Positions 1-10,507 of a DNA stretch of 64,000 bases are shown here, piece after piece (position 1 is the first letter of the stretch; each line of letters opens with the position of its first letter). Both the position numbers and the translations under genes were made by a program. The DNA is from Heloderma charlesbogerti (taxonomy: Eukaryota; Chordata; Lepidosauria; Squamata; Helodermatidae): assembly GCA_026122225.1 (NCBI GenBank), contig JANEZZ010001955.1:310001-374000 (forward strand), given 5' to 3'. A model generated the notes under the pieces. It searched no databases. It was not told the DNA's origin and saw nothing but the letters and a program-made list of their open reading frames with translations.

Positions 1-380
1 AAAATGGTGTCCGGCGTAGGTGATGCCATTTGCGTCCCTGCCACTGGCCATGATTGGCTACGTAAATATGTAGCCTATCACGGCAAAGAGCAGGGATGCA
101 AATGGTGTAGGGGACGCCATTTGCGTCCCTACCGTTGGCCGTGATTGGCTACGTAAATATTTTGCAGGGATGCAAATGGCATCCCCTATGCTGGACACCA
201 TTTGCATCCACAGACCGGCCATGGCTGGAAGTCTGGCAGCGGCTGGAGCCAGCTGGCGGTTCCGCAGACTCCCTGCAGAGCAGAGCTGTCCGGGGAAGAT
301 TCCGGGGGAAGGACCGGATTGCCTCCCCCTGCCTGAGGATGCCCTGGACTGGAACGGGGTAAGTACTTCGTACACACCTA
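1..380. mobile_element. hAT-like TAGGG-family element, left part outside the window
   Basis: The right end reads TTCGTACACACCTA at 367-380, matching the B-type terminus of complete copies elsewhere (TTCGTACAYCCCTA). The interior has the family's palindromic cassettes: GGCTACGTAAATAT paired with its complement near 55-90, and repeated AAATGG/CCATTT pairs at 20-215. A donor-like GGGGTAAGTA starts at 356. There is no open frame of interest. The start and left TSD are not visible. Confidence 0.75.
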
Positions 381-726
381 GAGCCAAGCTGCAGGCTGTT
401 CTTCAAACTCCAGGAGCATTTTTTGTACATTTCCCCCCTGCAGTTTGCACAAATGTCTGAGCAATTTGCACAAATCCAATTGTAATTTGCACAAATCGCT
501 CAGAAATTTGTGCAAATTGCTCAGAAATTTGTGCAAATTTCTCAGAAATTTGTGCAAACAGCAGAACCTGCAAAAATGTGAAAAATGCCTGGAAAATCTG
601 TGAGCTGGCCCAACTTGCTGCTGACCGAGTCAGGCACCACAGTGGGAACTGGAACAAAGTCCAGGGGGCCAAACTGAAAAAACTCCCCAAACTCCACCCC
701 CCAAATGGATTTCCCCAATATCCCTA
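381..726. repeat. Minisatellite-bearing remnant of a second TAGGG-type element
   Basis: A short tandem array at about 442-560 repeats CTCAGAAATTTGTGCAAATT-like units. Each unit is itself partly palindromic (TTTGCACAAA/TTTGTGCAAA). The region ends in AATATCCCTA at 717-726, a TAGGG-family terminus. Similar TTTGTGCAAA arrays lie inside the elements at 17730 and 47455, so this is probably the rest of such an element. Confidence 0.6.
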
Positions 727-3112
727 GTTACACTGCTATCCATTCAGCCTTAACCAAGTGTGTTTGTTCTACAAAGGGAATGTGTTGTCTGGCATAGTAC
801 TGATTCTATGTATTGTTTACTCATGTACAGTACATGAGTAAGAGAATACAATGCCACTAAATGAATATACCCTGTTAAATGAAAGTTCTGTCTTTTCTCA
901 GAGTGGACCTTGGAGATCTGTGTGTGTGTGTGTTCATGCACGTGTGTGTGTGGAAAGCACTGATTGATCTGTTTATCATGCTGAAATATGTTGATTATAT
1001 GCCATGACAGGTTCACATAGCTGTATTTTTCTTCGTAAATTGTTCTCTTCAATCACCTAACCATTTCTGCTGATTTTTCTCAGAACTGCCCCCATGCCCC
1101 CACTCTGGTTTGTCAATATCTGTCCAATAATGAAAAGTCCAGCAATGAAAGCAATATCCCAGCTGCAGTCCTGCTGAACCATACTGAGAGCCCATTACAT
1201 CCTTGGTCTGCTATAGAATACTTCGGAGTATGCATTGTATAATTATACTGCCAGTTCCATAGCTGAATAAATTGCTTTTGCAAGGATGGATGAAAATTGT
1301 TGCAGCCCAATGCACCCAGTTTCCAAAAGCAAATTCCAATTGATTAACATTGTCAAAGGCCACTTGACCTATGATCTTCTTTATCCTGCCACACTGCCGC
1401 TAATTGGCCTGTGACAAAATTATATGCACGTTTACCATCCTCTCTGGCACTAGAATGTCTGTCTTTCTAGGATTTCTCCCATGTAATTTGCACACGTGTG
1501 CACGCGCACACACACACCATAGGTTCTGATTAGCCATTAGGGTGCATCATACAGCCCCACTGCCATCACACAGACATCACCCAGTTGTGCTGACCATCTT
1601 GATCAAGATGCCTAGCAGGTAAAGCATCATGTGGTGCTTTCCATGCCGCTTGTAAGTATGAGCCTGGCTGTGTTTTAGGCAACTTCTAGTTCAGCTGCTG
1701 AACTTCAATTGCCAGGAAAGGCTGGATAGTACTTATGCTCTCCCCAAAGACATCCTGAGATGGATGATATTTTCTTCGGCTGAGCAGGTTTCCCGATCTT
1801 TTGGTTGCTCCCGAGTCTTTGTCATCTGTGAATAGTAAGGCACAGCCCCTTCTCATGCGACTTGCATAACAGAAGAGGCTTGAAAAGGAATTGAAACCAG
1901 AGGGAAAGAACTCTAAACCTTTCAGTATTTTTTTTTTAAGCAAGTAAATAACAAATTCAGCAAGTAACTAAGAGAAATAGACTGTGGGATAAAGGCTTGG
2001 ATGAAGAAACGACTTCTATATTAATAATTAAAAAAAAATGGCTCCAAGTTGCAAAATTCAGGCTGCTGTGCTAAAAGATCATTGCGTGCACATCAGTGCA
2101 TATTCATTCTTCAAAGCATGAAGTCGAACTGCGAAGGCTCTTCTGGGCTTCAGTTCACACCAAGCCTTCCGGAAAAGCTAAGTTCTATTTGGACCTTGAT
2201 ATATGAACAATTCCATAAAATTCACAGCCACCAGAAGCACCTGGTGTCGCTTTTGCTAATCTGTAAGACTACAGGTGGGGGAAATAGCATGTCTCAATGC
2301 TCCCCTGTATAATGAAGTCCCTACATATAGAAAACTAGCATGTTCCAGAAGGCTAGAACCTTTCTCCCTAGCTTTCTATGTTCCTGGAGTTCCCTTATAT
2401 GGGAGATCATTCTCATATGAGCCTCCTTTCCCCCTCCCCACAATCTGAAGTACTGTAATCCACCGCATCCTGCACAACAGGATTTTGCAGCTCAGTTCTT
2501 GGTATGCAAAGTAACATGCTGGCCTTATTTCAGACTTTGTCATTAATATTTCTAATATAAATGGGGAGCGTAAGTTGAATGATAGTGACTTGCTCAAGTT
2601 CACCCAGCAAATGCCTGGCTAAGTTAGGATTAGAAACCAAGTATCTTCTGTTTCGAGTCCAGTATATCTTGTAGGAATGGCAGCTCTCAGTCTCAGAACT
2701 GCAGACAGCTGACACAGCCCCTGGTTACCAGCCACATGAAATGAAGACAGACTCCCACAGAGTGCAGGATGCAAGCAGGTTCAGAGAAGCTTTATTCTGA
2801 GAATGTGAGACTGCGGTGGAGTTTGGCTGTAGTGAAGGTTATGGTTTGAAGCCAAATCCTCATACTGCTAGAAATGCAGAGATTAGCTTTAGAGTCTAGT
2901 TCTAAGCAGTGAAAGGTTATGCCTCACAGATAGTTCATCCTTCCCAAAAGCTTGGGAAAAGTTAGTCTTGCTTCACGCCGAACAATCATATTTGTGCAAC
3001 ATCAAGATGATACACATCAAGAAAATAAGATGTCTTACGAGTTGTTGCTGAAAACCACCTTCAGCTAGGAAACTAATGGATGGCTAACTGTAGAAGGGTG
3101 GGGATACGTTTC
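727..3112 (+). other. NRXN3 intron, no gene seen
   Basis: Ordinary AT-rich intronic sequence with a (TG)n patch at about 921-951 and a CA patch at 1499-1518. All open frames are short, and none resembles a known protein. I see no intact mobile element here. Confidence 0.7.
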
Positions 3113-3148
3113 CTCAGGTGAAACATTTGAGGAATTTCAGGGGGGTGG
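3113..3148. repeat. Left copy of a ~35-bp direct repeat flanking the BovB composite
   Basis: CTCAGGTGAAACATTTGAGG and the following bases recur, with several mismatches, at 5126-5156 on the other side of the BovB-containing block. A related inverted stretch is at 48983-49012. It is either an old long target duplication or two copies of a dispersed repeat. Confidence 0.45.
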
Positions 3149-3152
3149 GGTG

Positions 3153-3670
3153 AGTTGTTGTTGTTGGTCAGTCGTTCAGTCGTGTCCGACTCTCCGTGAC
3201 CCCATGGACCATAGCACGCCAGGCCTTCCTGTCCTCCGCTCTCTCCCGGAGAGTGCTCAAGTTCATATTCATTGCATCGGTGATGCTATCTAGCCATCTC
3301 ATCCTCTGCCGTCCCCTTCTCCTTTTGCCTTCAGTCTTTCCCAGCATCAGGGTCTTTTCCAGAGAGTTTTCTCTTCGCATTAGGTGGCCAAAATATTTGA
3401 GCTTCAGCTTCAGTATCTGTCCTTCCAATGAGCACTCAGGGTTGATTTCCTTTAGGATTGACTGATTGGACCTCCTTGCAGTCCAGGGGACTCGTAAGAG
3501 TCTTCTCCAGCACCACAGTTCGAAAGCATCAATTCTTCAGCGCTCAGCCTTCCTTATAGTCCAGCTCTCACAGCCATACATTACTACTGGGAAAACCATA
3601 GCTTTGATTAGACGGACCTTTGTCGGCAAGGTGATGTCTCTGCTTCTTACTATGCTATCTAGGTTTGCCA
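3153..3670 (-). mobile_element. BovB (RTE) LINE, 3' portion, antisense
   Basis: The + strand begins at the BovB 3' end (GTTCAGTCGTGTCCGACTCT at 3173-3192). It runs back through the end of ORF2; minus-strand translation gives KLKYFGHLMRREN, GKRRRGRQRMRWLD and MVHGVTESRTRLND, then upstream AMVFPVVMYGCESWTIRKAE. These are typical C-terminal segments of the BovB reverse-transcriptase protein. Frames are broken and the copy is dead. It is cut at 3671 by a hAT-like insertion and resumes at 4597. Confidence 0.92.
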
Positions 3671-4596
3671 TAGGGATGGCGGAGAATTTCTCCCCGAAAC
3701 TTCGGGGGGCCGAGCGCCAACGCGTTCGGCCCCCCGAACAAGTTTCGGTGAGAAATCCTCCGCACCCCCCCACACCCCGCACCCCCCCCCCCGGGACGGG
3801 ACTTACCTTCCCTGAATGTCCCTCCCGGCGGCGGGTCCGGCTGGCGGTTCGTCCGGTGTTCGAGCGGGGCGGGAGCGGCAGCCGGTCTTTCGACCGGCTG
3901 CCGCCCCCGCCATTGCAATGAAAGAAAAAAAAAAAAATCCCCTGATAGGCTACGTGACGATTCACGTAGCCTATCACGGCTAGATTTGCCAAGTCAGCTG
4001 TGATAGGCTACGTGAATCGTCACGTAGCCTATCCCGGGTGACTTAAAAAAAAAAAAGTGTGTACGGATAATGGCGGCCCCCATAGGGAGCCGCCATTCGC
4101 GTTCCTTATTTGGTGGCTGTAGTCTACGTAAATGTTTACGTAGACTACGGCGAAAATAAGGGCAACGCTATTTGCGTTGCCCTTATTTTCGCCGTAGTTT
4201 ACGTAAACATTTACGTAGACGACAGCCACTAAATAAGGAACGCGAATGGCGGCTCCCTATGGGGGCCGCCATTCGCGTACGCGCTTTTTTTTTTTTAAAG
4301 TCACCCGTGATAGGCTACGTGACGATTCACGTAGCCTATCACGGCTGACTTTGCAGATCTAGCCATGATAGGCTACGTGAATCGTCACGTAGCCTATCAG
4401 GGGGCTTTTTTTTTTTTTTTTTACTTCCGCGTTCGCGGCCGGGCGAGGCGGGAAGCCTCCCCCCCGGCCTGAATTTCGGCCGGGCGAGGCGGAAAGCCTC
4501 CCCCCCCGGCCTGAACTTCGCGGGGGGACCAGCGAAGCGCTCCCCCCCACCGCGAACGGCCTTCGACGACAGGTAAGCAACTTTCGTCCACCCCTA
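3671..4596. mobile_element. 926-bp hAT-like fold-back element inserted in BovB
   Basis: It begins TAGGGATGGCGGAGAATTTC and ends TTCGTCCACCCCTA. It is flanked by a perfect 8-bp TSD, GTTTGCCA (3663-3670 and 4597-4604), and removing it restores BovB. A giant palindrome spans about 3939-4404, centred near 4171, with arms of about 230 bp that contain smaller perfect hairpins (GATAGGCTACGTGA...TCACGTAGCCTATC). Flanking GC-rich, CpG-dense blocks lie at 3680-3915 and 4430-4570. There is no transposase. A minus-strand donor-like ACTTACCTTC lies at 3801 and a plus-strand CAGGTAAGC at 4570. Confidence 0.92.
3939..4404. repeat. Long inverted repeat (palindrome) core of the 3671 element
   Basis: CCCCTGATAGG at 3939 pairs with CCTATCAGGGG at the right edge. 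The symmetry continues through the poly-A/poly-T blocks, ATGGCGGCCCCCATAGGGAG and CTACGGCGAAAATAAGGGCA to the central TATTT loop at 4169-4173. Each arm also holds two GGCTACGTGA hairpins and a TACGTAAA hairpin, so the whole can form nested cruciforms. Confidence 0.9.
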
Positions 4597-4861
4597 GTTT
4601 GCCATAGCTTTCCTCCCAAGGAGCAAGCGTCTTTTAATTTCATGGCTACAGTCACCGTCTGTGGTAATCTTGGAGCCCAAGAAAATAAAATCTGTCACAG
4701 CTTCCATTTCTTCCCCTTCTATACACCAGGAAGTGATGGGGCCAGATGCTATGATCTTAGTTTTTTTAATGTTGAGTTTCAAACCAGCTTTTGCACTCTC
4801 CTCTTTCACCCTCAACAAGAGGCTCTTTAGATCCTCTTCGCTTTCTGCCATTAGGGTGGTA
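4597..4861 (-). mobile_element. BovB LINE continued (reverse-transcriptase domain fragment)
   Basis: The minus strand translates as MAESEEDLKSLLLRVKEESA, then LKLNIKKTKIIASG and FIFLGSKITTDGDCSHEIKR. This is the end of the BovB RT palm/thumb region and is contiguous with 3153-3670 once the hAT insert is removed. The frame in this piece is intact but isolated. Confidence 0.93.
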
Positions 4862-5056
4862 TCCCTTCATGGATCACTGCCTTGTTGTGGCGAAGGGGCT
4901 TGCGTAACTCAGTGAAGCCATAAGCTATGCCGTGCGGGGCCACCCAAGACGGACAGGTCATGGTGGAGAGTTCTGACAAAATGTGGTCCACTGGAGAAGG
5001 AAATGGCAACCCACTCCAGTATTCTTGCCAAGAAAACCCCATGGAACGTGGGGTGA
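4862..5056 (+). mobile_element. Inverted BovB-associated segment
   Basis: The sequence (GGATCACTGCCTTGTTGTGG, then CACTCCAGTATTCTTGCC) is familiar from BovB/Bov-A related repeats. It reads in the + direction, opposite to the adjoining BovB piece. A 5' inversion such as twin priming, or a separate insertion, would explain it. I cannot place it exactly on a BovB consensus from memory. Confidence 0.55.
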
Positions 5057-6184
5057 GTACAAATTATACAATTGGCACCAGATTTGTCCAAAGAAAAAAA
5101 CAAAGTAAATTCAGAGGTTTCTCCTCATGTGAAATATTTGAGGAATTTTGAGGGATGCTGAAAAGGGCATTAAATGAGACTTGTGAAAGTTCTGAGGGAC
5201 ATTAATGAAAACATAAGTAACTTGTTGCCTAAAGATCTCATGGCATACCTTATACTACTGGGCTTCATTTGGATAACTTTATGCAACAGCCCTAAGTAAT
5301 TCATGTCAGGAAATGATGTGTGACATTGATTAGCACTATAAATGATGCCAATCCAATGTCTATAAAGCTCTAACAACTGTCTTGCACTGACAGCCTTATC
5401 ACATTGGGTTAGAAGTTTGCTCACACAACAGGACTCTCCTGCATCCTCTCTTCCCCCTGGAATCTCTCTGTGCATGTCCCAAATCTCCTCTGGAGCGTCT
5501 GAAGGGAAAATCAGTTCCACCAGTGGTTCCCTTCTGTTAGTGGAACAATGCCACTAGATACAACCCATGGATAGCATGTGTACTGGGCTGCCAAAACGCA
5601 TTACCCATCTTCCTCATTGCCTTGCATCTGAGAAACAGTGACAACAAGACTTCGCTGCAAATAGAGCTTTTGCCAGCTGTTTGAAAACAGCTGTTTTTTA
5701 TTCTATCAACATGTAACCATCAATACATTTGTGCATGATTCCCCACCCCCACCCCACCTGCCCAAAGTTTACTACCTTGCAGCAAATTTGTGTGGATGAA
5801 GGATAAATATAGCAGGAAGGGATTTCTTTGGTAGAAGGTGACTGGGCAATGAATGGTAGCTGAGATTGTCTTTGTGTCTGGAATGAAGTCAATCAAGCTG
5901 TTCACTCAACTTCTGCTCTTGAAAATGAGTTAAGGGACTTGAAGCAAAGGGTTTCACAGATGTTGTAAAATCCAAACAAAAGCTGAGTGCTGAGTCTACA
6001 ATTATATCCTCATTTATAAATAAGCTAGGAATTCACTGCTGGTATGATTGTCACTATATTGCTACTTGCCAAGCTGATCAGTTATCGATGAAATATATAA
6101 AATATAAAATAAAATAAATAAAAATATATTCCAAAAAAAAGAGAAATTTATGGCCAGGGTAAACATCCCACCAACTTTGCCTCT
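5057..6184 (+). other. NRXN3 intron, no gene seen
   Basis: AT-rich intronic sequence. The second copy of the flanking ~35-bp repeat is at about 5126-5156. No recognisable repeat boundary or protein is seen; the longest frame (minus strand, 116 codons near 5170-5520) has no similarity I recognise. Confidence 0.65.
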
Positions 6185-6715
6185 GTTTCATATAGGGCTG
6201 TTAGAGAAATCCATCGCGGATTCAAATGAGGCCAGATTCTTTGGAATCTGGCCTCCAGAATCCACGGCAGATTGGCCCCACTTAGCTCCACTCCAGGAGG
6301 ATTCCGCACATAATGGCTCTGGCTGCTTGCTCCTGGACCCGTCCCATTCTCCACTATGCCAATCACCTTTTAAAAAAAAATGGTGATTGGCAGGATGTGC
6401 CCATAGAGTTATACACAAACTAGAGCCAAGAATCTTGCATATAAGTCTATGTGCCCATAGACTTAAAGGCAAGATTCACAGCTCTAGTTTGCGGATAAGT
6501 CTATGGGCACATCCTGCCGATCACCAAAAATGGAGATCAGCAGGATGTGCCCATAGACTTATACGCAAACTAAAGCCGTGAATCTTGCGTATAAGTCTAG
6601 ACTTATAGGCAAGATTCACGGCTCTAGTTTGCGTATAAATCTATGGGCACATCCTGCCGATCGCTATTTTTTAAAAAATGGCGATCGGCACAGAGGAGAA
6701 TGGGATGGGTCCAGC

Positions 6716-7580
6716 TGTCAAGGTTGTATCTGAGCCCACAGAGTCCCAAAGCAGCTCTGATTCTGAGGAAGAGAGGCAACTAGCCATGGCAGAGAATTCC
6801 GCCATGGATCTCGGTGAGGCTGAATGCCAGCACATTCCCCCCCCCCGAAATCCATGGCGGAAAGAAGCCCCCCTCCCCCCCCACCCCACGAAATGGGCCC
6901 GGAACGGAGCCTACCTTGGTTGGCCGTTCCGGTGCTCCTTGAATGGCGGCCGCGTCTGCAGCTGCCATTTGCGTCTTTCAAATGGCAGTCATAGGAACCC
7001 ATCGCGTATTCCAGAGGGAGGAACGGATCACCTCCCCCCCCACCTGTGGAACCCGGCAGAGCCAGGTAAGCAGGGTTTCGTACACCCCTAGAGGCAACCC
7101 ATAGAGGAGGAACTCTCTCAGACTTCAGAGGTGCAGCTGGAGGGGGAGCCCCCCCCTTCTCACATCCCTGGGAGTGATAGCGAACCAGGCATGGAGAGGG
7201 AAGGACAACCTGAACTTTTAGACACGAGGTGCAGACACGGGCACAAGCGAGAGATCGCAGGGGCCAAGCTTCGGTGCTCAGCCCAATTGGCTCGACGTCA
7301 ACAGCTGCACCCAGAAGCATCACAGGAGAGGGGGAGATCTTCCCCTCCCATCCCTTAAGTTCAGAGAATTACCACCCTCTTCCCAAACGGAGATCAACAG
7401 ACGTACTTTCCCTTTGAACCCCTAGATGGCTATTCCTTTGTAGTTTCTCTGAGTCTCTAGCAATTAGCATCTGTATGCCTCATTAGGGTAAATGCAACTA
7501 AAGCCTTGGAAAGCAGCTCTTTTGTCTGAGTGTTGATTTGGCTATTGGAGTATTCAGTAGGCAACAGGGGAACCTTGACA
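6716..7580 (+). mobile_element. Solo LTR, itself interrupted by a hAT element
   Basis: It begins TGTCAAGGTT and ends AACCTTGACA, perfectly inverted termini, with an exact 5-bp TSD CCAGC (6711-6715 and 7581-7585). The inner insert (6781-7090) splits it; without it the LTR is about 550 bp. It resembles the LTR at 30335-30924 (TGTC start, CTGAGC then AGCTCWGATTC), suggesting one Gypsy-like or other LTR family. No internal retroelement genes remain. Confidence 0.87.
6781..7090. mobile_element. Inner 310-bp TAGGG-family hAT-like element
   Basis: The left end is TAGCCATGGCAGAGAATTCC (two bases changed from TAGGGATGG) and the right end TTCGTACACCCCTA. The 8-bp TSD GAGGCAAC is perfect (6773-6780 and 7091-7098). 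A core inverted repeat is built on AATGGC near 6942-6986. Outward donor-like sites: minus strand CTACCTT at 6911 and plus strand CAGGTAAGC at 7064. This is the youngest layer of the nest. Confidence 0.9.
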
Positions 7581-7855
7581 CCAGCAGGTAAGCAGCCCTC
7601 AAGCCAGGTAGCTCTGCAGAATCCTCATGGAGCGGAGCCACTCCGGAGGATTCTGGGGTGGGGGGAGGAACGGATCACCTCCCCCCCCCCGGGGCAGATT
7701 CCCCACTAGAACGGACAGTGGGGAATCCATACATCCCTAGTTTCATAGTTCATACTACCTAGACCTTCACACTCTCAGAAATCCACTGAAACCTTGATTG
7801 AACCTTGTACATTCCTGGGAACATATCCAGGCAACCACCTGCTGTATCTTCCCAT

Positions 7856-8597
7856 TAGGGGTGGGCGGATCAGTTACCTGGCTCCATTCTGGGGATCTGT
7901 GGGGGGGGCAATCCGTCCCTCCCCCAGGGATCCTCCCTGGCCAGCTCTGCTCCGCAGTGAGTCCACAGAGCCACCAGCTGGGGCCGCCCGCAGCTGGACC
8001 TCCATCCACTGCTGGGCTGCGGCCGCAAATGGCAGCTGCCATAGCGGCCACCATTTGCATCCCTGCGTTGCTGTGATAGGTTACGTATATATTTACATAG
8101 CCTATCATGGCAAAGAGCAGGGAAGCAAATGGCAGCCACTACACCATTTGCGTCCCTGCTCTTTGCAGTGATAGGCTACGTAAATATATACATAGCCTAC
8201 CTCGGCAACGCAGGGATGCAAATGGCATAGTGGCCACCATTTGCCTCCCTGCGTTGCCATGATAGGCTACATATATATTTACATAGCCTATCACGAAAAG
8301 AGCAGGGACACAAATGGTGTAGCGGACACCATTTGCGTCCCTGCCCTTTGCCGTGATAGGCTACATAAATACTTACATAGCCTATCACAGCTAACAGAGC
8401 GAGGGAAATGGCGGCCACAGACTGGGGCCACCATTCGCACCAGCGGACGGCCGACAAAAGCAAGGTAAGTTCCGTCCCAGGGAGGTTTCGCAGGGTGGCG
8501 GGGGGGATTGTTCTGTTCCACCACAGACTCCCAGGGGCCGGATTCTTTAGAATCCAGCCTCGCTGGAGTCCATGGCGGAATTCTCTGCCATCCCTAC
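7856..8597. mobile_element. TAGGG-family hAT-like element with a tandem hairpin-cassette core
   Basis: The left end TAGGGGTGGGCGGATC is B-type; the right end GGCGGAATTCTCTGCCATCCCTA is A-type. The core (8070-8395) holds four cassettes of about 90 bp, each containing a GGCTACGTAAATA-type hairpin and an AAATGG/CCATTT hairpin. Donor-like sites face outward: minus strand GTTACCTG at 7873, plus strand AAGGTAAGT at 8462. The 8 bp before it, CTTCCCAT, recur at 8732 after ACACCCTA, so the true right end could be 8731. Confidence 0.8.
8070..8395. repeat. Tandem hairpin cassettes inside the 7856 element
   Basis: Hairpins of GATAGGCTACGTAAATA and its complement start near 8079, 8170, 8260 and 8356, a spacing of about 90 bp. 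They alternate with AGCAGGGACGCAAATGG/CCATTTGCGTCCCTGCT hairpins. The units differ by point changes, including loss of CpGs. Confidence 0.85.
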
Positions 8598-8598
8598 C

Positions 8599-8731
8599 TT
8601 AGGGCGCAATCCTATCGGGATAGGCAACCGCCTCCGAACCCGGAGGCGACCACCTATCCAATGCAGGGCACAATGGAGGGGACCATCCCCTCCGCGCTTC
8701 AGCTGCCCTGCATTCATGGCTAGACACCCTA
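8599..8731. repeat. GGGCGCAATCCTAT-type repeat fragment
   Basis: CTTAGGGCGCAATCCTAT starts a family also seen at 18930, 20366, 21195, 21972 and 22990-23165 (inverted). Members share a GCAATCCTA terminus and CCCTGCAT...GCTAGACA in the middle. The match to the 22990-23165 copy (CCACCTATCCAATGCAGGG, inverted) is especially close. Confidence 0.6.
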
Positions 8732-8739
8732 CTTCCCAT

Positions 8740-10067
8740 TGCTCTTTGGTGTGATGCAAGTTTCTGTCAACTCTGCCACATGATGTTAACTAGCATGAGT
8801 CAAATCCAGCTTCCATGTTGGGCCTGCAGTATGGATACTGCTGGTGGAACGGGACTTCTCTGTCCTCTCTTCTGCCCTCCCGGGGAGATTTTGAGGGCAT
8901 GTGGGGGACTTCAAGGGGGAGGAGAAGACGCAGGAGTCCCACCAGTGGTATCTTTTCTGTGGGCACAATGACAAGCTGGATCCAGCCTGTCAGGGTTCTC
9001 CTTTGGAATATCTACAATAGGCTACTCTACTGGAGCACTGAAACCCCAAACTTCAGAAAGAGACTGAATATCCAATTCAAGTAATGGAGTGGTGCATTTC
9101 AAAAAGGAGGAACTTTTTTTAAGCACTTCATATATAACATGAAGACTTTGGAACTGCTAAGAACTTGTTCTGCAGGAACAATTCTGTCATTTTTGTCTTT
9201 CTTTTTTTCTTATCTCTTTTTCTTTTTTGAGCAAAGGAACAGTTAGCAAAACGACTATTCTTTGGAGGCTAGGGAAATTAGAATGTGCATGAAGACGTGG
9301 GTGAATATGGTTCTTAAACATGGAACTGTGCCTTCATATAATAGCACAAGGCCCTAAATCATACCAGACTAAGAACAGCATGCATAATCTTCCATTATCA
9401 TGAAGGAGGGGACACACAAATGTGGATTGCTACATTTGGAATGTCATCTAAAAATGCTGGAATTGGAACTGATGAGGGAGCTTACTCAGTTTCATTTGGT
9501 GTCTTAGAGATTACTGAATGCACAGCCAAATAAAAAATAACAAATCCACCTACAACACCCTTCCCCAGTTTGCTGTCCTGAATGTCTGTTGGACTACAAC
9601 TTTGTATTCCCCAGCCATGATGGGAGTTGTAGTCCAATTGCTTTTTCCCTCATCCCCCAGTGGGATATATTCAGAAGCTTCTATTTACATGTTCACCAGA
9701 TCAAATATTCTGTACTTCCTTCTATCTGCAATTCAAGCATGCTGTTCTTCCAGCTATAGTGGGGCACAGCCAGGATGTCCCTGTCCCTCCACATTATTAG
9801 AAATGGCCACCATCCATGTCTTTGAGCCAGCCTCTGCCATTGATAGGAGCATAGGATGATATCCTATCATCAGCATAGGACCTCCACTCATGCAACGGGA
9901 CTTTCTCCATCTCTCTGTGGTCCCTCTGTGCCCACCAAAACTGCTCTGAAGAGTCTCCCAAGCCTCCAGGGCAAATTTTGAGGGAGAGCTGCACAGGAAT
10001 AGAGATTCACCCCCTCACTGTTCCACTGATGGAAGCTGTTCCATCAGTGGAAGGGGTTAATTGGATA
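8740..10067 (+). other. NRXN3 intron, no gene seen
   Basis: Mostly unique intronic sequence. A fragment of the GGACTACAACT...GGGAGTTGTAGTCC inverted repeat lies at 9588-9640. No coding sequence is recognised. Confidence 0.6.
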
Positions 10068-10402
10068 CCACCCTTATACTATGTCAGACCATTGGTCCAT
10101 CTAGCCTAGCATTGTGTGTGTCAGGCCAGCCTTCCCCAATGTCATGCCTCCCAGATGTTTTGGGGTACAATTCCCAGCATTCCTGGCCATTAGCCATGCT
10201 GGCTAGGGCTGAAGAAGTTGAAGTCCAAAACATCTGGAGAGCACTAGGTTGGAGAAGGCTGGTCTACTCTGAGGCTCTCCAGGATCTCAGGCAGAGGTCT
10301 TTCACATCACCTGCTACTTGATCCTTTTAACTGGAGAGGCCAGCTAAAACCTGGGATCTTCTGCAAGCAACAGATGTGCTTTACCACTGAGCTATAGTCC
10401 CT
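10068..10402 (-). mobile_element. tRNA-headed SINE, antisense, split by an inverted-repeat element
   Basis: On the minus strand it starts with a tRNA-like head (CTATAGCTCAGTGGTAAAGC, an A box, at about 10395-10376). It runs through CCAGTTAAAAGGATCAAGTA and GTGAAAGACCTCTGCCTGAG to the tail CAATGGTCTGACATAGTATAAG. Other copies are at 11000 (+), 27034 (+) and 50146 (-). Positions 10112-10262 are a separate insert with palindromic ends. Confidence 0.8.
10112..10262. repeat. Inverted-repeat MITE-like insert in the SINE
   Basis: Its ends CCAGCCTTCCCCAA and TTGGAGAAGGCTGG are inverted. The interior holds TCCCAGATGTTTTGG and CCAAAACATCTGGAGA plus ATGCTGGCTAGGG. The same family is at 18757, 28272 and 50425. 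Confidence 0.7.
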
Positions 10403-10424
10403 TATGCAAGCCATAAAAGGTCAG

Positions 10425-10428
10425 TAGA

Positions 10429-10472
<44 letters not shown>

Positions 10473-10507
10473 GCACGCACGCACACACACACACACACAC
10501 ACACACA
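10425..10507. repeat. (TC)n(AC)n microsatellite
   Basis: A compound dinucleotide tract with ACGC interruptions in the CA part; a GA-rich patch follows at 10510-10540. Confidence 0.97.

Larger units (their letters stand above)
6193..7739. mobile_element. Outer hAT-like TAGGG-family element carrying nested insertions
   Basis: The left end is TAGGGCTGTTAGAGAAATCC and the right end GGAATCCATACATCCCTA. The 8-bp TSD GTTTCATA is perfect (6185-6192 and 7740-7747). The core at about 6385-6685 contains tandem palindromes built on GTGCCCATAGACTTATACGC and its complement. A solo LTR (6716-7580) interrupts it. A plus-strand donor-like CAGGTAAGC follows the LTR at 7585. No coding capacity. Confidence 0.88.

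Noticed and set aside
442..560. CRISPR-like array of regularly spaced repeats
   Set aside because: Units are contiguous and near-identical with no unique spacers, the host is a vertebrate, and the same words occur inside transposons. It is a minisatellite.
3680..3920. CpG-island promoter, possibly the beta-neurexin-3 start
   Set aside because: The block is internal to a mobile element with an exact TSD and recurs at 24101. No beta-specific first exon is seen.
3466..3992. 151-codon open frames on both strands
   Set aside because: They run from BovB into the hAT-like insert and are proline/arginine-rich only because of its GC-rich block. They cross a TSD boundary and are not genes.
4594..4851. 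Reverse-transcriptase gene
   Set aside because: The protein similarity is real, but the LINE is 5'-truncated, split by an insertion and isolated. It is annotated as a dead BovB copy.
8070..8395. CRISPR-like or rRNA-like repeated hairpins
   Set aside because: The cassettes lie inside a transposon with defined ends and no spacers or cas genes exist; they are element-internal tandem palindromes.
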